NCBI GenBank assembly: GCA_032717465.1
Contig: CM064655.1
Location: 14,422,652-14,486,651 of the forward strand
Direction: 5' to 3'
DNA: 64,000 nt
Origin: Coenobita brevimanus
Taxonomy: Eukaryota > Arthropoda > Malacostraca > Decapoda > Coenobitidae
In this document: positions 42,462 through 54,823 of the stretch, piece by piece
Layout of the letters: every line of letters begins with the position of its first letter
Position numbering within the stretch: the first letter of the stretch is position 1
The notes under the pieces: model-generated
The model's input: the letters and a program-made list of their open reading frames with translations, nothing else
Database searches by the model: none
Told to the model about the DNA's origin: nothing
Program-made: the position numbers and the translations under genes

Positions 42462-43050
42462 TTTTTTTTTTTTTTTAAGTTAGTAAGAAGGAACCGAAGG
42501 CTAGGAGCCCGCAAACATTTCCTTCCGAGAAAACAAAACAAAAACAATTCAAAAGTGAGCTAAATTCAAGATCTGTTCATTTCAAGATGCCTGGACACAC
42601 TGCGTTTGAAAGACTGGAGATCATAGGAAGTAGGAAATACAGACAGAGGGAGACATTTCCAGAAATGACTTGTTGCATAAATGAAGGACTGGGAATAATT
42701 GTTAACTCTTGCACTAGAGAGTTGGACAGAAAAAGGATGAGAGTTTGTTGCTAGACAGGTGCTACGTGTGCATCACAGAGGTGGAGGGATGCAAGCACGC
42801 AGTTCAGAGAAGCAGTGATCATGGAAGTAATGGCAGAAAAGAGATAAAGATGCAACAGTGTGGCGAAGAGACAGAGGTTGAAGGGAGCCAGTAAGAGGAG
42901 GAGAGTGAATGAGACGAAAAGCCTTTGACTCCACCCTATTGAGAAGAGCTGTATGTGGGGAGCCTCCCCACACATAAGAGTTGTACTCTACACAGGGGCA
43001 AATAAAATCCGTGTATAAAGTCAACAACTGTGCACAGGTAAAGAAGGTAG
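42462..43050 (-). mobile_element. F5 LINE copy 2, 5'-truncated
   Basis: Antisense copy of the F5 3' end (compare 8490-9061). The poly(A) tail is seen on plus as the T run near 42462-42475. 42773-43027 still encodes CVEYNSYVWGGSPHTALLNR and HSPPLTGSLQPLSL. The 5' truncation is near 43050. Confidence 0.8.
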
Positions 43051-45044
43051 AGTCGGCTTAGCACACCTAATCTGTCCAGTCTGCTACTGTTTTCTTGAAG
43101 TTTATGTCCAAGAGGTGTAACTGCTCTGGTCTGGATTGTTCAACTGCTACCATACTCTGTTTGCCATAACCATCTTGAAAGGGCTGGCTTCCTTAAAATT
43201 GTTTAGCGCACTGAAGTTGTATATAATGTACAGTTGCGGACGTCCCAAAAAGAAGCAACCCGTCCACCAGAGAGGTGGTGTAATGCTGCCCGCATCTGGT
43301 AATACTGATAGGGATGGAACTTCATCATCTTGCGTTCAGTCACTAAGACTAACCGAACGCGGTGATCACTGCCGTTGTGTGCAGTATTTGGTGGTAATAT
43401 ATTACATAGGCAATGTTCCACCAGAAAATATACTGATAATAATGTGTCATGATTATGGTCATTTTTTAAAATTATGTCACACAATACACCCTCTACATAA
43501 TGGCAGTTATTATGAATGACATGGATTTCATGAGTGGTTTAGTTTCAAGTCATGAATCATGCAACAGTTAACAAAAATTCATCATATAAGTAATAGTTAT
43601 CAGCTTCCCCACAACTATCAATGAACACAGAGATATTGTGACACCCTTCCTCCCTACCCATAACCTGACATTGGTAGACCTCTGCAATAGAAGCAAGTTC
43701 ACTACATACAGCAGGCAGCTCCACAGGAGAAGGCAGGGTGGGGGTGGGGGACCCGGAAGACAGGAGATGGTACATGGGTAAGGAAGGGGGCAATAGTGAT
43801 TGTGCAGTCTCATAAATCCAATGACGACTCAGACTCTCCCTCTAGTTCTACTACCGTTTGAGCCAGCCTTAAACCACCGGTCTAGCTGACATTGTTTCCT
43901 ATGTCCTTGTCATGTTTTCTGTGCACTTTGTGCATTGTGGACTCTCTATTTGTATATGTGCATTATACTGTGGACTTTGTAAATATGTCTCTGCATACGA
44001 ACATTATTTGGCTTAAAGGCCACATTATGGTCGATAGCCATTAATTAAAAGAAAGAAAACAGAAAATAGTGGTTGAACTGGGGGCAAGAGGAGAGGGGTG
44101 ATTGGGTAGGGGACGGTGGACTTTGGCAGAAGACGAGCTACAGTGGGAGGAATAGATTACAAAATGATGACTGGACCAAACCATTGCTTCATGGAGACTA
44201 TGGAATTTTACAGTCAGACCATGAAACATTATGCTGAAGTTGCCACGCGTTGTAATTGACCATCATTGTTTGTAACAATTCATGACACACTTTCCACTGG
44301 GTGGCTCAATACCCTTGTATTATGGGTACGGTGATTATTTGTTAGTGTGCAAATATATGTCGTGTCCCTACAGTTGTCAGAGGTTACAGCTGTTGTCACA
44401 GTGACTGGGAATTACTCATGTAGCCTATTACACAGTATCAGCATGGATAACGACTGATATCACAAACAGAGTAGGAACAGGCCTATGTAGATTTTTCTTT
44501 TATCACCAATAAATATGAACAGTCTAACAGTAATGATGGTGCTCATGGTTCTCATTAATATCTGTATGGCAGCGATGTAAAATAAAGGTGGATTTACTAA
44601 ACCCAGGTTTATCTTATCGTTTTCTGTATGCTGTGTTTGGCTGTTGATTTTACACATTGCTGGTGGTCATTAGTTATATTTAAGTTCATACTGAGCAACT
44701 GTCGCATGACCCAAGCATTCCTTCACAAATACTTGATCCAATACTGGTGGAACAAGATTGTAATGTCTGTAGGTATCCAGTCTGAGCACATGCATATCAC
44801 ACTGACTATGCCATTAGTTACAGAAATCAATTATATTAAATGCAACCACACTTTATCTTCAGTGTGTTTTGTTATGCTAAACAAACGAGTAGCATTCACA
44901 CTGTATGAAATTGACTGGCTAAAGATAAATACGAGGTCCACTGCCCAGCTCACGGAGAGTAACTACTGAGCCACACATCTCAGCAGTGTCCGAACATGGA
45001 GCTGCTGTCCTGGCTGAGTAACGGTGTATATTGCAATCCATTAA

Positions 45045-47925
45045 CCCTTACACCGCGGGCATGTTTCCCAGTGTTTTGCGTCTCCAGCGGGGTTATTTGG
45101 GCTCCGACAGACTCTCAAAAAATATTTGCCAAAAATCAGTTATTAGTCCCAGAATATTAAAATTAAATATGCATAGGGCACATACCTTCAGCTTTCTCCT
45201 GGGATGTTTGTTGAGCCTTCGTCGATTACCGTAGGACTTGTGGAGACCTCTGAAGTTGGGTAACGAAGTCTCCACTTTACACTTCCCGACAACCCGTAAT
45301 ATGATTACCACAGCCAAATATTAACACTATAAACACTACTCTATGATTATCAAGCAGTTTGGGATCCATACTCCAAATAAAAACCACTGTGAAAGCAATG
45401 AAAATTACGAGCGCGTATGATCTTCCCACTTGCGCTAGTTCGCTGTTGGTATTCTGTCATTTATTATTCATAAAACCCCTCACACTTTATATTTCTATTA
45501 CTATATAACACTTATATATATCTATAGTCTTTATCCATAAGTTTCCTTCAGTAGTATTAGTTTATTGTCACTGTAGGGATTCAATTTCTTTCAGTAAAAT
45601 ACGCAGCATTCACTTTCTCGTCCTGTATACAGGTAAACCCTTAATTCACGCGAACTTTTTTCACGCGATTTCGGTTAACCACGAATTTTTCGTACAATAA
45701 TTAAAACATAAAATTATAGTATTCAAATAAGTAATTTCAATATACAAGAGAAATAAATAAAATATAAAAAATGCCTACCTGCTGACCGTGTGCATACATA
45801 TATGTATGTGTGTGTGGAAGGTCGGTCTACCACGCACCACACAGTCAGTTTGAATCTGACGGTTGAATCATGCGTGACTCAAGAATCGGTATTTTTGGCT
45901 TATTTTTCTGCCTTCCAGTGATTGCTTGCCTTGTCTGCCAACATGAGGCCTAAGTGTAGTGCTAGTGATGCATGTGGTAACACACCAAAGCGGGCTGGTA
46001 ACGTGGTGTCACTGACAAAGTTAAAGTGTTGGACAAACTTCAAGGAGGAATGTTGGTGACAATTCTCAGTCAGGCCGATTCCCTGTCATTTATTTACATA
46101 CCAGTTTATTTAGCAAGTACAGTACACTAGTTTTTTACTTATATGAGTTATAAAATCCCCCTGAAAATTAGTTATTAAAGTATTAATTAATCAATAATAA
46201 GTATATTAACAGAATGACGGGGAATTGTCCATGTTTTGACGGTGAATTGACTTGATGGTGAATTGTCTCAGAACCGTATGTTTGGGGTGAGTCAACTGTT
46301 CATACAACAAAGAAGGAGAACGTAGCATACGGGAGACAGTGAGGGCTAGTGGACCAGACTGTGCTGAAGTGTCTCCACCTACGCCTGTGAATTGTCTTGG
46401 AACCGCATGTTTGAGGTGAATGAGTCAATTGTTCATACAATAAAGAAGGCAGAATGTAGCATACGGGAGGCAGTGAGGGCTAGTGCACCAGACTGCTGAA
46501 GTGTCTCCAGCTACGCCTGTGCTTGTCAGGTTTCAGTTTTAAATTTCTTACATTTTTGTTGTTTTTAATACTTTATGCTAGTTTATAAGGTGTATGTAGT
46601 GCATAAACAGTATTATTCAGATGTAATATACTTACAGACATGCGTAATTATGTGCACACAAGGGCAGAACATATATGCGAATTTACCACATACGCGAAGG
46701 GTCAGGGAACCTAACCCTCACATGAATTAAGGGCTTACCTGTACTAGCACTGAGAGTGAATGCCACTTTCACCTTCACTCTCATAACTCATAGTATTCAG
46801 ACATGCTAGAGTGAAACTTTCACTTTCATTACTCCTAGGGTATATACTCGTATTCTTATAATACTACTCATTTACATTTCTATTTATGTTCTCTATTTTA
46901 TTTACGTTATTTACATTTCTATTTTATTTACACTGTGTTATGCACTGTCACTTGAAGTAACTTATAAAACTATTTTCCATTGTTCACGTATATTTACATT
47001 CATTACTTTCACTTGTTGTTTACACATTATTTACAATTCCACTTGCACTGTTTTACTCAATAGAAAGATCGTAGTCACTCTTTTATCAATTGTCAGCCCT
47101 TTACCTCTTTCCACACGAGGTTTAGTAGGGGGTAAAGGTCACAGGGCCCTTTGCATGGGGGTGAAAAGTCCCTGAAGTTAGCAAGAGCAAACAGACATAC
47201 CTTCACACTGGAAGATGAGAGTGAACTGATAAGGGTGGGCCGGGGTGGTGGCCTACCTAGGGAAATGCATTACTGCCAACGTTAGCCTCTTGACAGCAGC
47301 CAATATATAGCAGTGAAATGATTGGCAGGAAATATAGACAATACATTATAAATTAGGTAGTTCCAGGTGAATGTAAATATCACTTAGGCTTCTCCCTTCC
47401 CTCCTTATATGTATATTTATTACGAAAATAGATTATACGGCATATTTCAAGGGGAAATAAACAGCGAAAATTAGCAAACGAGTGCACGTGAGGTGTTGTC
47501 AGGTGATAATTAGCCAATTCCAGGTGTATGGCACTCTCACTTACCTTTTTTCTTTCTTGTATATATTATTTGGTATAAGAGTAGGGCATAGGGCTTATTT
47601 CAATGGATGAAATCAGTGAAAAATTCCAGGGAAGATTTACTTCGCATAGCACGGCCGGGCAGGCGAGAGGATAGGGTAATGGAGGGGGGGTAGGGAGGGG
47701 AGTCAAGAACAGGGAGAAATGGCTAAATTGTCAACAATGGATGGGAGTACAGATGAGATTAGGAGTGCTGACTAGTGTTGGACACTGACAGTACTGATAG
47801 ATGATACAAGCCACCACTTGAAAGCCCGGGTGAATTCAAAATAACACAGAATCACAAAAGTGACGCCTCGCAGTATGATCCCTTGCTGCCAAGCGTCACA
47901 AAAGTGACGCCCCGCGGTTAAGGGG
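45045..47925. mobile_element. Non-autonomous piggyBac-like element (with nested Tigger)
   Basis: TTAA at 45041-45044 and 47926-47929. The ends are CCCTTACACCGCGGGC and (reverse complement) CCCCTTAACCGCGGGG, similar to the coding piggyBac at 15641. The right end has the palindrome GCGTCACAAAAGTGACGC. About 1.77 kb remain after removing the nested Tigger (45630-46741), with no transposase. A truncated second copy is at 13139-14385. Confidence 0.85.
45630..46741 (+). mobile_element. Complete non-autonomous Tigger/pogo element, 1.1 kb
   Basis: TA at 45628-45629 and 46742-46743. The inverted repeats are CAGGTAAACCCTTAATTC and (reverse complement) CAGGTAAGCCCTTAATTC, extending to about 24 bases with three mismatches. 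The interior keeps a decayed transposase N-terminus (RPKCSASDACGNTPKRAG, about 45943-45996) and repeated copies of the helix-turn-helix segment (NES.VHTIKKAE; about 46270-46380 and 46400-46510). It has a TG run at about 45807-45816 where the other copy of this element carries the F1 LINE. Confidence 0.85.
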
Positions 47926-47929
47926 TTAA

Positions 47930-48368
47930 AGAAGACAGGTGAATCATTGTCGCTGTTGTATAAACAAGTGTGAGTGATCCGCTGTTCATGGCGTAGCAGT
48001 CATTACAGCTATCTCCCCCTCCCCCACCCACCCATGTCTGAGTGAACGCAGTTGTCAGGAAGAGGAAGAGGTGGACGGTGAACTGGATACTGAGGTTGTG
48101 AATCAGATTGCTAACAGTTACAGGTCCTTCATACCATGATATACTCTAATCAGTAAAGGGTTTACAGTAATCAGACATAAAGATCCTGTAATAGAGCTGG
48201 TAAGGCATCTCTCCACCCACCTAATAGCCCACCCCAGTTTCACCACCTATGTTCTGGGACCCAGTCTATCCCCCCTGGTAAATCATGTTTTCACTTACAG
48301 CGGTGCCATTCAGATATTAACAAGAACCATAAGCTTGAATCCCTACTGTTAACGATTATTAATTGTAG
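47930..48368. other. Interior of the 43231-50245 element
   Basis: No gene or repeat recognised; the minus side of a C-rich stretch (48010-48040) has no clear function. Confidence 0.35.
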
Positions 48369-48611
48369 ACATGTAGAGAGGATGGAGAATGAAAGACTGA
48401 CTAAGAGGGTGTATGTAGGTGAGGTGGAGGGAGGGAGAGGGAGGGGTAGACCGAGGATGAGGTGGAGGGATGGAGTTGAGAGGTATATGAGGGAGGGGGG
48501 GGTGAGTTGGGGGGAGGGGAGTCAAATGGTGGGTGACAGAGTGACTTGGAGGCGTTTTGTCTGCGGCCACCCTTTGCGGGATTAGGGCGTCGGGCTATAG
48601 ATAGATAGATA
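48369..48611 (+). mobile_element. F2 LINE copy 3, 3'-end fragment
   Basis: Starts within the last coding block (HVERMENERLTKRVYVGEVE) and ends GGGCGTCGGGCTATAGATAGA with (TAGA)n. Almost identical to the end of F2 copy 4 (60697-60935), so the two belong to one subfamily. Confidence 0.85.
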
Positions 48612-49352
48612 GAAGAAAAACTTTCTCCCTCCCCCTCAACTGGTTTCGATATCATAGTCGGTATTTATAATGTAACTATGTAAAGGCAGCAAAAATAGCT
48701 CACAGTACAGGTGTGACAACAAACATTCTAGTGGCGTTTCATATATCACCATGTGACGACATAGTCATCACCATACACTAATAATGAAGGGTTTGTGTAA
48801 TGTGCCACCCCATGGGGAGTAGGCTGTCCTATAGACGATAAAACAAAACATGCTGGTAGATTGCGTAAGGTGCAAAGTCTGCACAATGGTTAACGGCCTG
48901 ACTCTAATTCCATAATCAATGTTAAACTATAGTTGTTTAGGCACCATGTCAACGAATCATTTATCCATCCCATCCTAGCTTCCAGCCGCAGTCCACTCTC
49001 CCCTACAACATCACTCGTCTACTGTTGAGCCCCCCATTCCCCCAGTCAGACCTACATTGCCCCCTCCTCCTGTCTCCCACGCCCCCCACCCTACCTCCTC
49101 CCATGGCGCCACCTGTTATGAAACTGCGTCAATGAAAGTGGTCTACCAGAATCAGGTTCACAGTCAGGGAGAAGGGGGGTCTCAGTAATTTTCTGATTAT
49201 TATGATAGGTGCTGGAGCTCATATAATATCATAATGGCTCATATGCTGCCCGTTGACAAAATGTTGTATGGTTCGTAATCTTTGTCAAAAGTCACTTACA
49301 AAACCTGTGTATTTCATGTGAATAAAATATGAATATGTATGATGTGAAATTA
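48612..49352. other. Interior of the 43231-50245 element
   Basis: No coding or repeat signal; a C/T-rich tract occurs at 49020-49110. Confidence 0.35.
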
Positions 49353-50034
49353 CAGGTCTCCCTCGTTTTACGATTGGTATGCGTTCCTAGAAAGGCAATT
49401 GTAAACCGAAATATCGTAAAGCGAAATTAAGGTTTAATGGGAAAAATAGGGATGCGTTCCTGGACTCATGTATAAGGAACCCAAGACCCATACAAGTGAT
49501 CTAATATCCAATAATAATGATGATGTTTTATGTATTGTAGTGCAACTGAATCACATATGTATGTACATTTGCAAACATAAAGACATGAAATAGCAAAAAC
49601 ATGAAATACAGCTGTACTGTATTGTAATGTACGGTTATGTACCCTCCTGCTGTACTGTAGCTCCGTCCACCCTTAGTCGGTCCCCCCCGAGGCAGAAGGA
49701 CATAATGCCTTAATGTCTCCTCCGATGCTAGGAGACATCCTGGGCCAAAGCCCATCACTCGTCAACACAAGAGGTGGAGAGGGAGGAAGCAGGGGTGGTG
49801 GAGGTTTGGGTGGCAGGGGTGCATGAATCAGGAGAATGAGAGGTGGTGGAGGTGGAGGTTTGGGCGGGTATGCCATGCAACTCTCAGCTGATCTGCCTGT
49901 GAGCACGGGATTTCCACATGTCCAATCGTAAATGCAAGGGAGCTCAATTGTAAAATGAACACTTGGTACTAAAGAATAAGGATCATAAATGCGAAATATC
50001 GTAAAACGATACAGTGTAAAACGAGGGAGACCTG
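49353..50034. mobile_element. Mariner/Tigger-like non-autonomous element, 0.7 kb
   Basis: The ends are CAGGTCTCCCTCGTTTTAC and (reverse complement) CAGGTCTCCCTCGTTTTAC, with TA on the left (49351-49352) and AA on the right. Both subterminal regions carry AATATCGTAAA. The centre (49640-49870) is G-rich with GGTGGAGG repeats. No transposase. Confidence 0.8.
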
Positions 50035-50247
50035 AATTTTAATATCATATTCACAAAACATTGTCATTTTCAGTATATTGCCAGGTGGGACATTGTTTGT
50101 AAACCACTGTTAATTTCGCACAGCAGCAATGATCACACTCTTCCGTTCATCCGTGCGTCCGAACCTATCAGTGTTACCAGATGCGGAGAGCATTACACCA
50201 CCTCGCTGGTGGACGTGGTGTTTCTGTTTGATATGTCCGCAACTGTA

Positions 50248-51052
50248 CCTTTATTCTGAGTTCATTTTGGGATTGAGAAGGGCCTTGCTGTGAAACCTGG
50301 CAAGACAGCTCTTCCTATCATCTCATGAATGATATTTTTGGCTAGAAAAGTTGGAGACTTCCGCAAAGGCTCTGACACTGGTTTTGGACTGACTAAGTGG
50401 AAGCCTGCAGACCCAACTCTAAGCTTGGCATCTTCACTACAGGCTGGCCCCTGGTCATTTTCAGCAGGTAGTGTAAAAAATTATGACATCTTTCAGGCCT
50501 TAGGCACTCTGTGGCACAAGGTGTGTTAGATGCATAAATGGTGCTCGTAAGCCTTGAATCTGTCCTGCAGCCTGCCATCTGTCATCTGATCTTGACAGCT
50601 CTTGGTGTCATGGTGGATATGGTAAAGAACCCTGAGACACTCAGATGATTGGTACTGTACATAGAACAATTCAATATAATTCAGTAAATCCAATATAATT
50701 CAATAATGTCCAAAATGACCCCTAACATGGGGTTACCATCCACTTGGGACACTACTTTGGAGGTCCCAGCCGGAAGGTTAAGTACTATAGTTCTAGAGTG
50801 GTGTCCAAAAAGGGTCTCAGCAGATGTGACCCAGCAACAGGCAGTCTGTAAGACAAGGTAAGACTCAGGGCACTGATGAACATCCCCACACACCAACACC
50901 CCAGAGTGTGCAATCACAAGACTGCAGTCCCACAGGTGGCATCCAAGGGGGAGTTAAGATCAGACACCAAAGGTTCACTAAATACAAAGCACTCTGCAAT
51001 GTAAATAAAACAGAATTAGTTACCCTTTTAAGTGATGACTCACCTTATCAGT
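50248..51052. other. Intronic sequence
   Basis: No supported gene. A 66-codon plus frame at 50329-50529 lacks recognisable motifs and flanking splice sites. Confidence 0.35.
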
Positions 51053-51474
51053 TACAGTACAAGTCCCATTATTCGGCATCTATGGGACCAGGATGATGCC
51101 GAGAAATTAGATTTGCCGAATAATCAAAAACCTACCCAATCAGTACCTTAAATATATTGGTGAACACTTATCACCACTTATGGTACGGTATTACAACTGT
51201 GTTTGGAGAGAGTACTGTATACTGTACAATACTGCAATCAATACAGTACTATACCTGATCTGAAATATATATATATATTAGTGAACATATACAAGGGTAA
51301 TGACACAGTAGGCCTACAAGTCAGATAACACTTCCTGGATGGCCGAAATGATACGGAATATTACCCACCAGCTCAGTACATCACTTGTATTGGTGAACTC
51401 ATCACTACTTATATTATTACAAATATGTTTGGAGTGAGTACTGTATACAGTACTTTTTCCAAACAAAATAAAAT

Positions 51475-52470
51475 AGTCGGAAAATTGCATAAAATAAAGG
51501 GATCTGAACTGGTAAGGTCTTTCTGATGAAAGTCATAAATTAAATTTAGCACTCACTCTTTTGTTCGTTTTTTTTTTTTTTTTTTTACATGTGAAAGGAG
51601 AGTACTGATGGAAACAGTAATGTATTCCATGAACCCCATAATAACCTCCGACATTGAACAACCCTTGAAAGTACCGATGTCGAGTTAGTGAGCTATGGAA
51701 AAACTGTGAACAATTATGGGAATGGAACGAAGGTCACTGGTATGTTTACACGACTCTATGCTACGATTCCAAGCAGTCAGGGGGTCAGTTAATCTCAGAT
51801 GTTTTCGCCAAGTTGGTAAATGCACAGTAACTTTATCAATTCTCCAGTCAATCATAGCGAATCATAGCATGGGTTTAGGGAGCTAAATAACACATTTCTG
51901 GGTGCGCCAGACGATTATCTTCACATCTTATAAGAAAATGGAAGAAATTAAATCCCTTTCTGAGTACGTAAAGTTCTTCCATTCTTCTGAAATCAATTTA
52001 TTTTTCTTAAAGATGGGAAGATAATCGTCTGGCTCACCTAGCAATGTGTTATTTAGCTTCCTAAACCCATGCTATGATTAGCTATGAGTCACGGAAAGAT
52101 TGATAAAGTTACGGTGTATTTACCAAATGGGTGAAAACATCTGAGATTAACCGACCGCCTAACTGCTTGGAATCGTAGCGTAAACATACCACTGACCTTC
52201 GTTCCCTCCCCATAATTGTTCAGTTTTCTTTATAGCTCACACTAACTTAACATCTCTGACATCGGTACTGTAAAAGGTTGTTCAGTGCCGGAGGTTATTA
52301 AAGGATTAATGGGATATATTACTGTTTGCATCAATGCTCTCTCTTTCACGTTACGCACAAAAACAAACAAAAGAATGAGCACTAAATGTACGTTTAACTT
52401 TCATCAGAGAGACCTTAGCAATTCATATTCCTCCAGTTTATTTTTAAGTATTTTTCTGACTTTAGGTTAG
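51475..52470. repeat. Inverted repeat with ~480-bp arms (fold-back)
   Basis: The left arm (about 51475-51950) matches the reverse complement of the right arm (about 52005-52470). Shared blocks in mirrored order are AAGGTCT.TCTGATGAAAG, ATTTAGTGCTCA.TCTTTTG, CGAAGGTCA.TGGTATGTTTA, TTAATCTCAGATGTTTTC, AATCATAGCATGGGTTTAGG and CCAGACGATTATCTTC. The short spacer itself contains ATGGAAGAA/TTCTTCCAT, so pairing continues into the loop. Identity by eye is about 80-85%. Confidence 0.85.
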
Positions 52471-52520
52471 GTTAGGTTTGGTTAAATTATAAGGTACAGT
52501 TAAACTCGGTTAGGTTAGGT
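52464..52520. repeat. TTAGG-type interstitial repeats
   Basis: AGGTTAGGTTAGGTTTGG and, 40 bases on, GGTTAGGTTAGGTTCAG. The unit matches the arthropod telomere repeat. It lies at the outer edge of the right inverted-repeat arm. Confidence 0.55.
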
Positions 52521-53046
52521 TCAGTTAAACAGGACAGTCCCTTCCACCATTATGCTGAGGAATAAAAATACTAGAGCTGTCACAGCCGTACAGCTAAAAA
52601 CAACGGGGAAACTGATTTAACAAGCAACATTTATTTATGGGTAATGCATTACAGTGTCAGTAGTTCATGGGCTACTCAATTACCGGTAAGTCATTTTCAG
52701 GAAGGCATCAAGAATGAAAGAATTTCAAGAATTAGCGTGGGGGCTTGGAACGTAACCCACCCTAATTTGGTGGGGGTGGTTACTGTAGTGTATGATACTG
52801 TGCAATATTGTAATCAATACAGTACTATACCTGAATCTGAATAAAAATATAGAAATTAGTGAACATACAGAAGTGTAATGAAACATTAGGCCTACAAGCC
52901 ACAGATAACACTTCCTAGACTGCCGAGATGATTCCGGACATCTGCCGAACAATCAATGATTTTCGTAAATGGGACTATTTCTCAAAACTGCCGAAATGTC
53001 GGATCTACCTAACAATCAGCTGCCGAATAATAGGACTTTTACTGTA

Positions 53047-53461
53047 AAGAGAAATGGTACCCAACAATGCACAAACCATGCGGATGCAGACATAAGCAAA
53101 ATATAAGAAAACAGTTGAGTGAGCATACATACAACTAAAGGCCCCATGAAAGAATCACAAAGTTTATGCATGGCAAGCAAAGGCATGAAGCCATCACAGG
53201 ACACAGATGGTTTCTGTTGTGGCATCACTTCCTGGAGCAGCCTTTAGATTTTCCTGAAACTCTAAGGCTGCTTCCATATTACAATGTCATTGGAGTTTCA
53301 GCACTTTTCTCCTCAACTCTGGTCATGTTGATATTTCTCTTCACTAACTGTTACCTTTGAGTGTACCAGTTCATGGAATCTGAGATGTGTTTCCTTGGTA
53401 GCTGTAACAACCAACTAGTTACAAACTGAAAATACATTAAATTATTTCAGCTGCAACTCAC
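53047..53461. other. Intron, 5' end of the large host intron
   Basis: No repeat recognised. It lies next to the splice donor of the host exon. Confidence 0.4.
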
Positions 53462-53640
53462 CTGGACACTGTGGATGGAGTCCCCGCCTTGGTAGCAGCG
53501 ACTTCATTTAAGGAATCTAAAGTGCGACTCTGAGTCAAATGAAGTCTGCCTCCTGTTAGACCACTACTTCTGAATGAAGCAAACTCACTAAACTCTTCTT
53601 CCCCACTGGCCATTCTCAAGTTTTCTGACACACTGCCATT
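53462..53640 (-). CDS. Host-gene internal exon (179 bp), unidentified gene
   Basis: Minus strand: acceptor TTAATGTTACAG before 53640 and donor GTGAGTTG after 53462. In frame it encodes NGSVSENLRMASGEEEFSEF, then ASFRSSGLTGGRLHLTQS, RTLDSLNEVAATKAGTPSTV and SR, ending two bases into a codon that the exon at 37560-37694 completes with its single leading base. The matching phase, canonical splice sites and open frame support one gene. Acidic-aromatic EEEFSEFASF resembles short adaptor-binding motifs, but no domain is identifiable. Confidence 0.7.
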
Positions 53641-54467
53641 CTGTAACATTAAACAGCCACAAATAAAACTGTAATTACTATGACTAATATACAGTATTAA
53701 AAGAATACACAAGCTTCAAGACTACATACAGTACTGTATTTTAATGCATGTTCCATTACATTACCACCTTTTTTTTTTTCTTTCACAAACTTGGATAATG
53801 TGTACAATAATATACTGTAAATGTACAATTGTGACTGCTGTAATTAGTTATGTGTAATCAGTTTTGTCCAGTACAATACAGTACTGGATAATTCATGTCC
53901 TCTTAGCCAAAATGCATATACTGTACTTTACAACCAAAATTTAGAATGTTTTCACACCATTTTGTATCATATAGAAAATGCTCAAATATCTCTAACAGTT
54001 TGATTACTCAGAAAACTAGCGCATTTCAAGAGGCAACTGGAGTTTTTGTGATCAAGTAATGGTTCTAACAACAAAAGCCATTCAACTACCCTTTGATATC
54101 CTGAAAAACAGAAGATAAGCCATGGGCTCTTGTACTTTGAAAGTTATAATAAAAGACTGGCTGTGTACTATTATCAGCGTTAGTTCTTAAAAAAGTATAT
54201 ATATCATTACCCGAAACACTGTTGGCCTGCTCACTGCAAAAACCAATACATGCAATATACTGTTCATAGGAGCATGAAGCAAAATGTTTACACCTTAATT
54301 ATTATAGATGATCATCAATCTTTTGTCATTCTACCGTTAGCTTTCAGTATTATTATTGAATTGGCATGCTGGCAGACAGTGCTGCAGTAATAGTGACAGT
54401 CATCACTACTGCACATCTCAAGCATGATCTGCTCCTTGTCTCACATAGGTGTTTTTACTGTTATAAT
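53641..54467. other. Intron upstream of the 53462-53640 exon
   Basis: AT-rich with several TACAGTACTGTA-like words; no supported element. Confidence 0.4.
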
Positions 54468-54823
54468 ATTGTATTTTTATTTATTATTATTTTTTTTTAT
54501 GTGTCCGACTCTGGGCATAGGCTTCACAGCCTGCTATCAAGGCCCAGCAGTCCTCCTACATACCATACACCTCTACATGTCACCACTTCGGTGCTAACAC
54601 CCACCGTCCATATTGAATACATGCTAGGGCTGTCTCATACAGGACTGGTGTATTGATATTAGCGGGGGTATTTTTACGACATGTCGGCGGGTCTTCTGGT
54701 AGATCAGTAAAGCCTGATTTAATGAAATTCAAATCCTTAAACTGTTCCCTGCCCCAGCCGGGATTCGAACCTGGGTCCGTTAGGACTGCAGGCCACGTCT
54801 CTACCGATTGAGCCACTGCCAAT
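54468..54823 (-). mobile_element. tRNA-derived SINE, ~355 bp
   Basis: Minus strand: A box TGGCTCAATCGG (54804-54815) and a perfect B box GGTTCGAATCC (54761-54771) in a tRNA-like head (GGCAGTGGCTCAATCGGTAG). The body has no tRNA pairing, and the 3' tail is A-rich (ACATAAAAAAAAATAATAAT) at about 54468-54500. The acceptor arm cannot form, so it is a SINE and not a tRNA gene. It lies in the host-gene intron, in the same orientation as the gene. Confidence 0.85.

Larger units (their letters stand above)
43231..50245. mobile_element. Large TA-flanked DNA transposon, long inverted ends, heavily inserted
   Basis: TA at 43229-43230 and 50246-50247. The ends are CAGTTGCGGACGTCCC and (reverse complement) CAGTTGCGGACATATC. 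Homology between the ends extends about 200-240 bp inward (shared GTCCACCAG.GAGGTGGTGTAATGC, GCATCTGGTAA.ACTGATAGG, GATCA.TGC.G). Removing the nested elements (45045-47925, 48369-48611, 49353-50034) leaves about 3.2 kb without a recognisable transposase. It may instead be two separate copies of a terminal region in inverted orientation; I see no second end inside either. Confidence 0.55.
51055..53044. mobile_element. TA-flanked DNA transposon carrying a long inverted repeat
   Basis: TA at 51053-51054 and 53045-53046. The inverted repeats CAGTACAAGTCC.ATTATTCGGCA differ at two of 24 positions between ends; TGCCGA/GCCGAATAATC motifs recur subterminally, as in pogo-like elements. A ~150-bp segment (about 51205-51350) is repeated directly at 52790-52935, and a GTGAAC..ATCAC.ACTTAT..TTTGGAG segment is duplicated at 51160 and 51390. 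The centre is the inverted repeat described separately. No transposase. Confidence 0.8.

Noticed and set aside
49600..49900. Gly/Pro-rich frame in the mariner-like element as a gene
   Set aside because: GGTGGAGG repeats create the open frame; no start, motif or second copy supports it.
50329..50529. 66-codon plus-strand frame in the intron
   Set aside because: No domain, no splice context, and length is compatible with chance.
54752..54823. A functional tRNA gene
   Set aside because: Good A and B boxes but no acceptor-stem pairing, and the sequence continues into a body with an A-rich tail; it is a SINE head.
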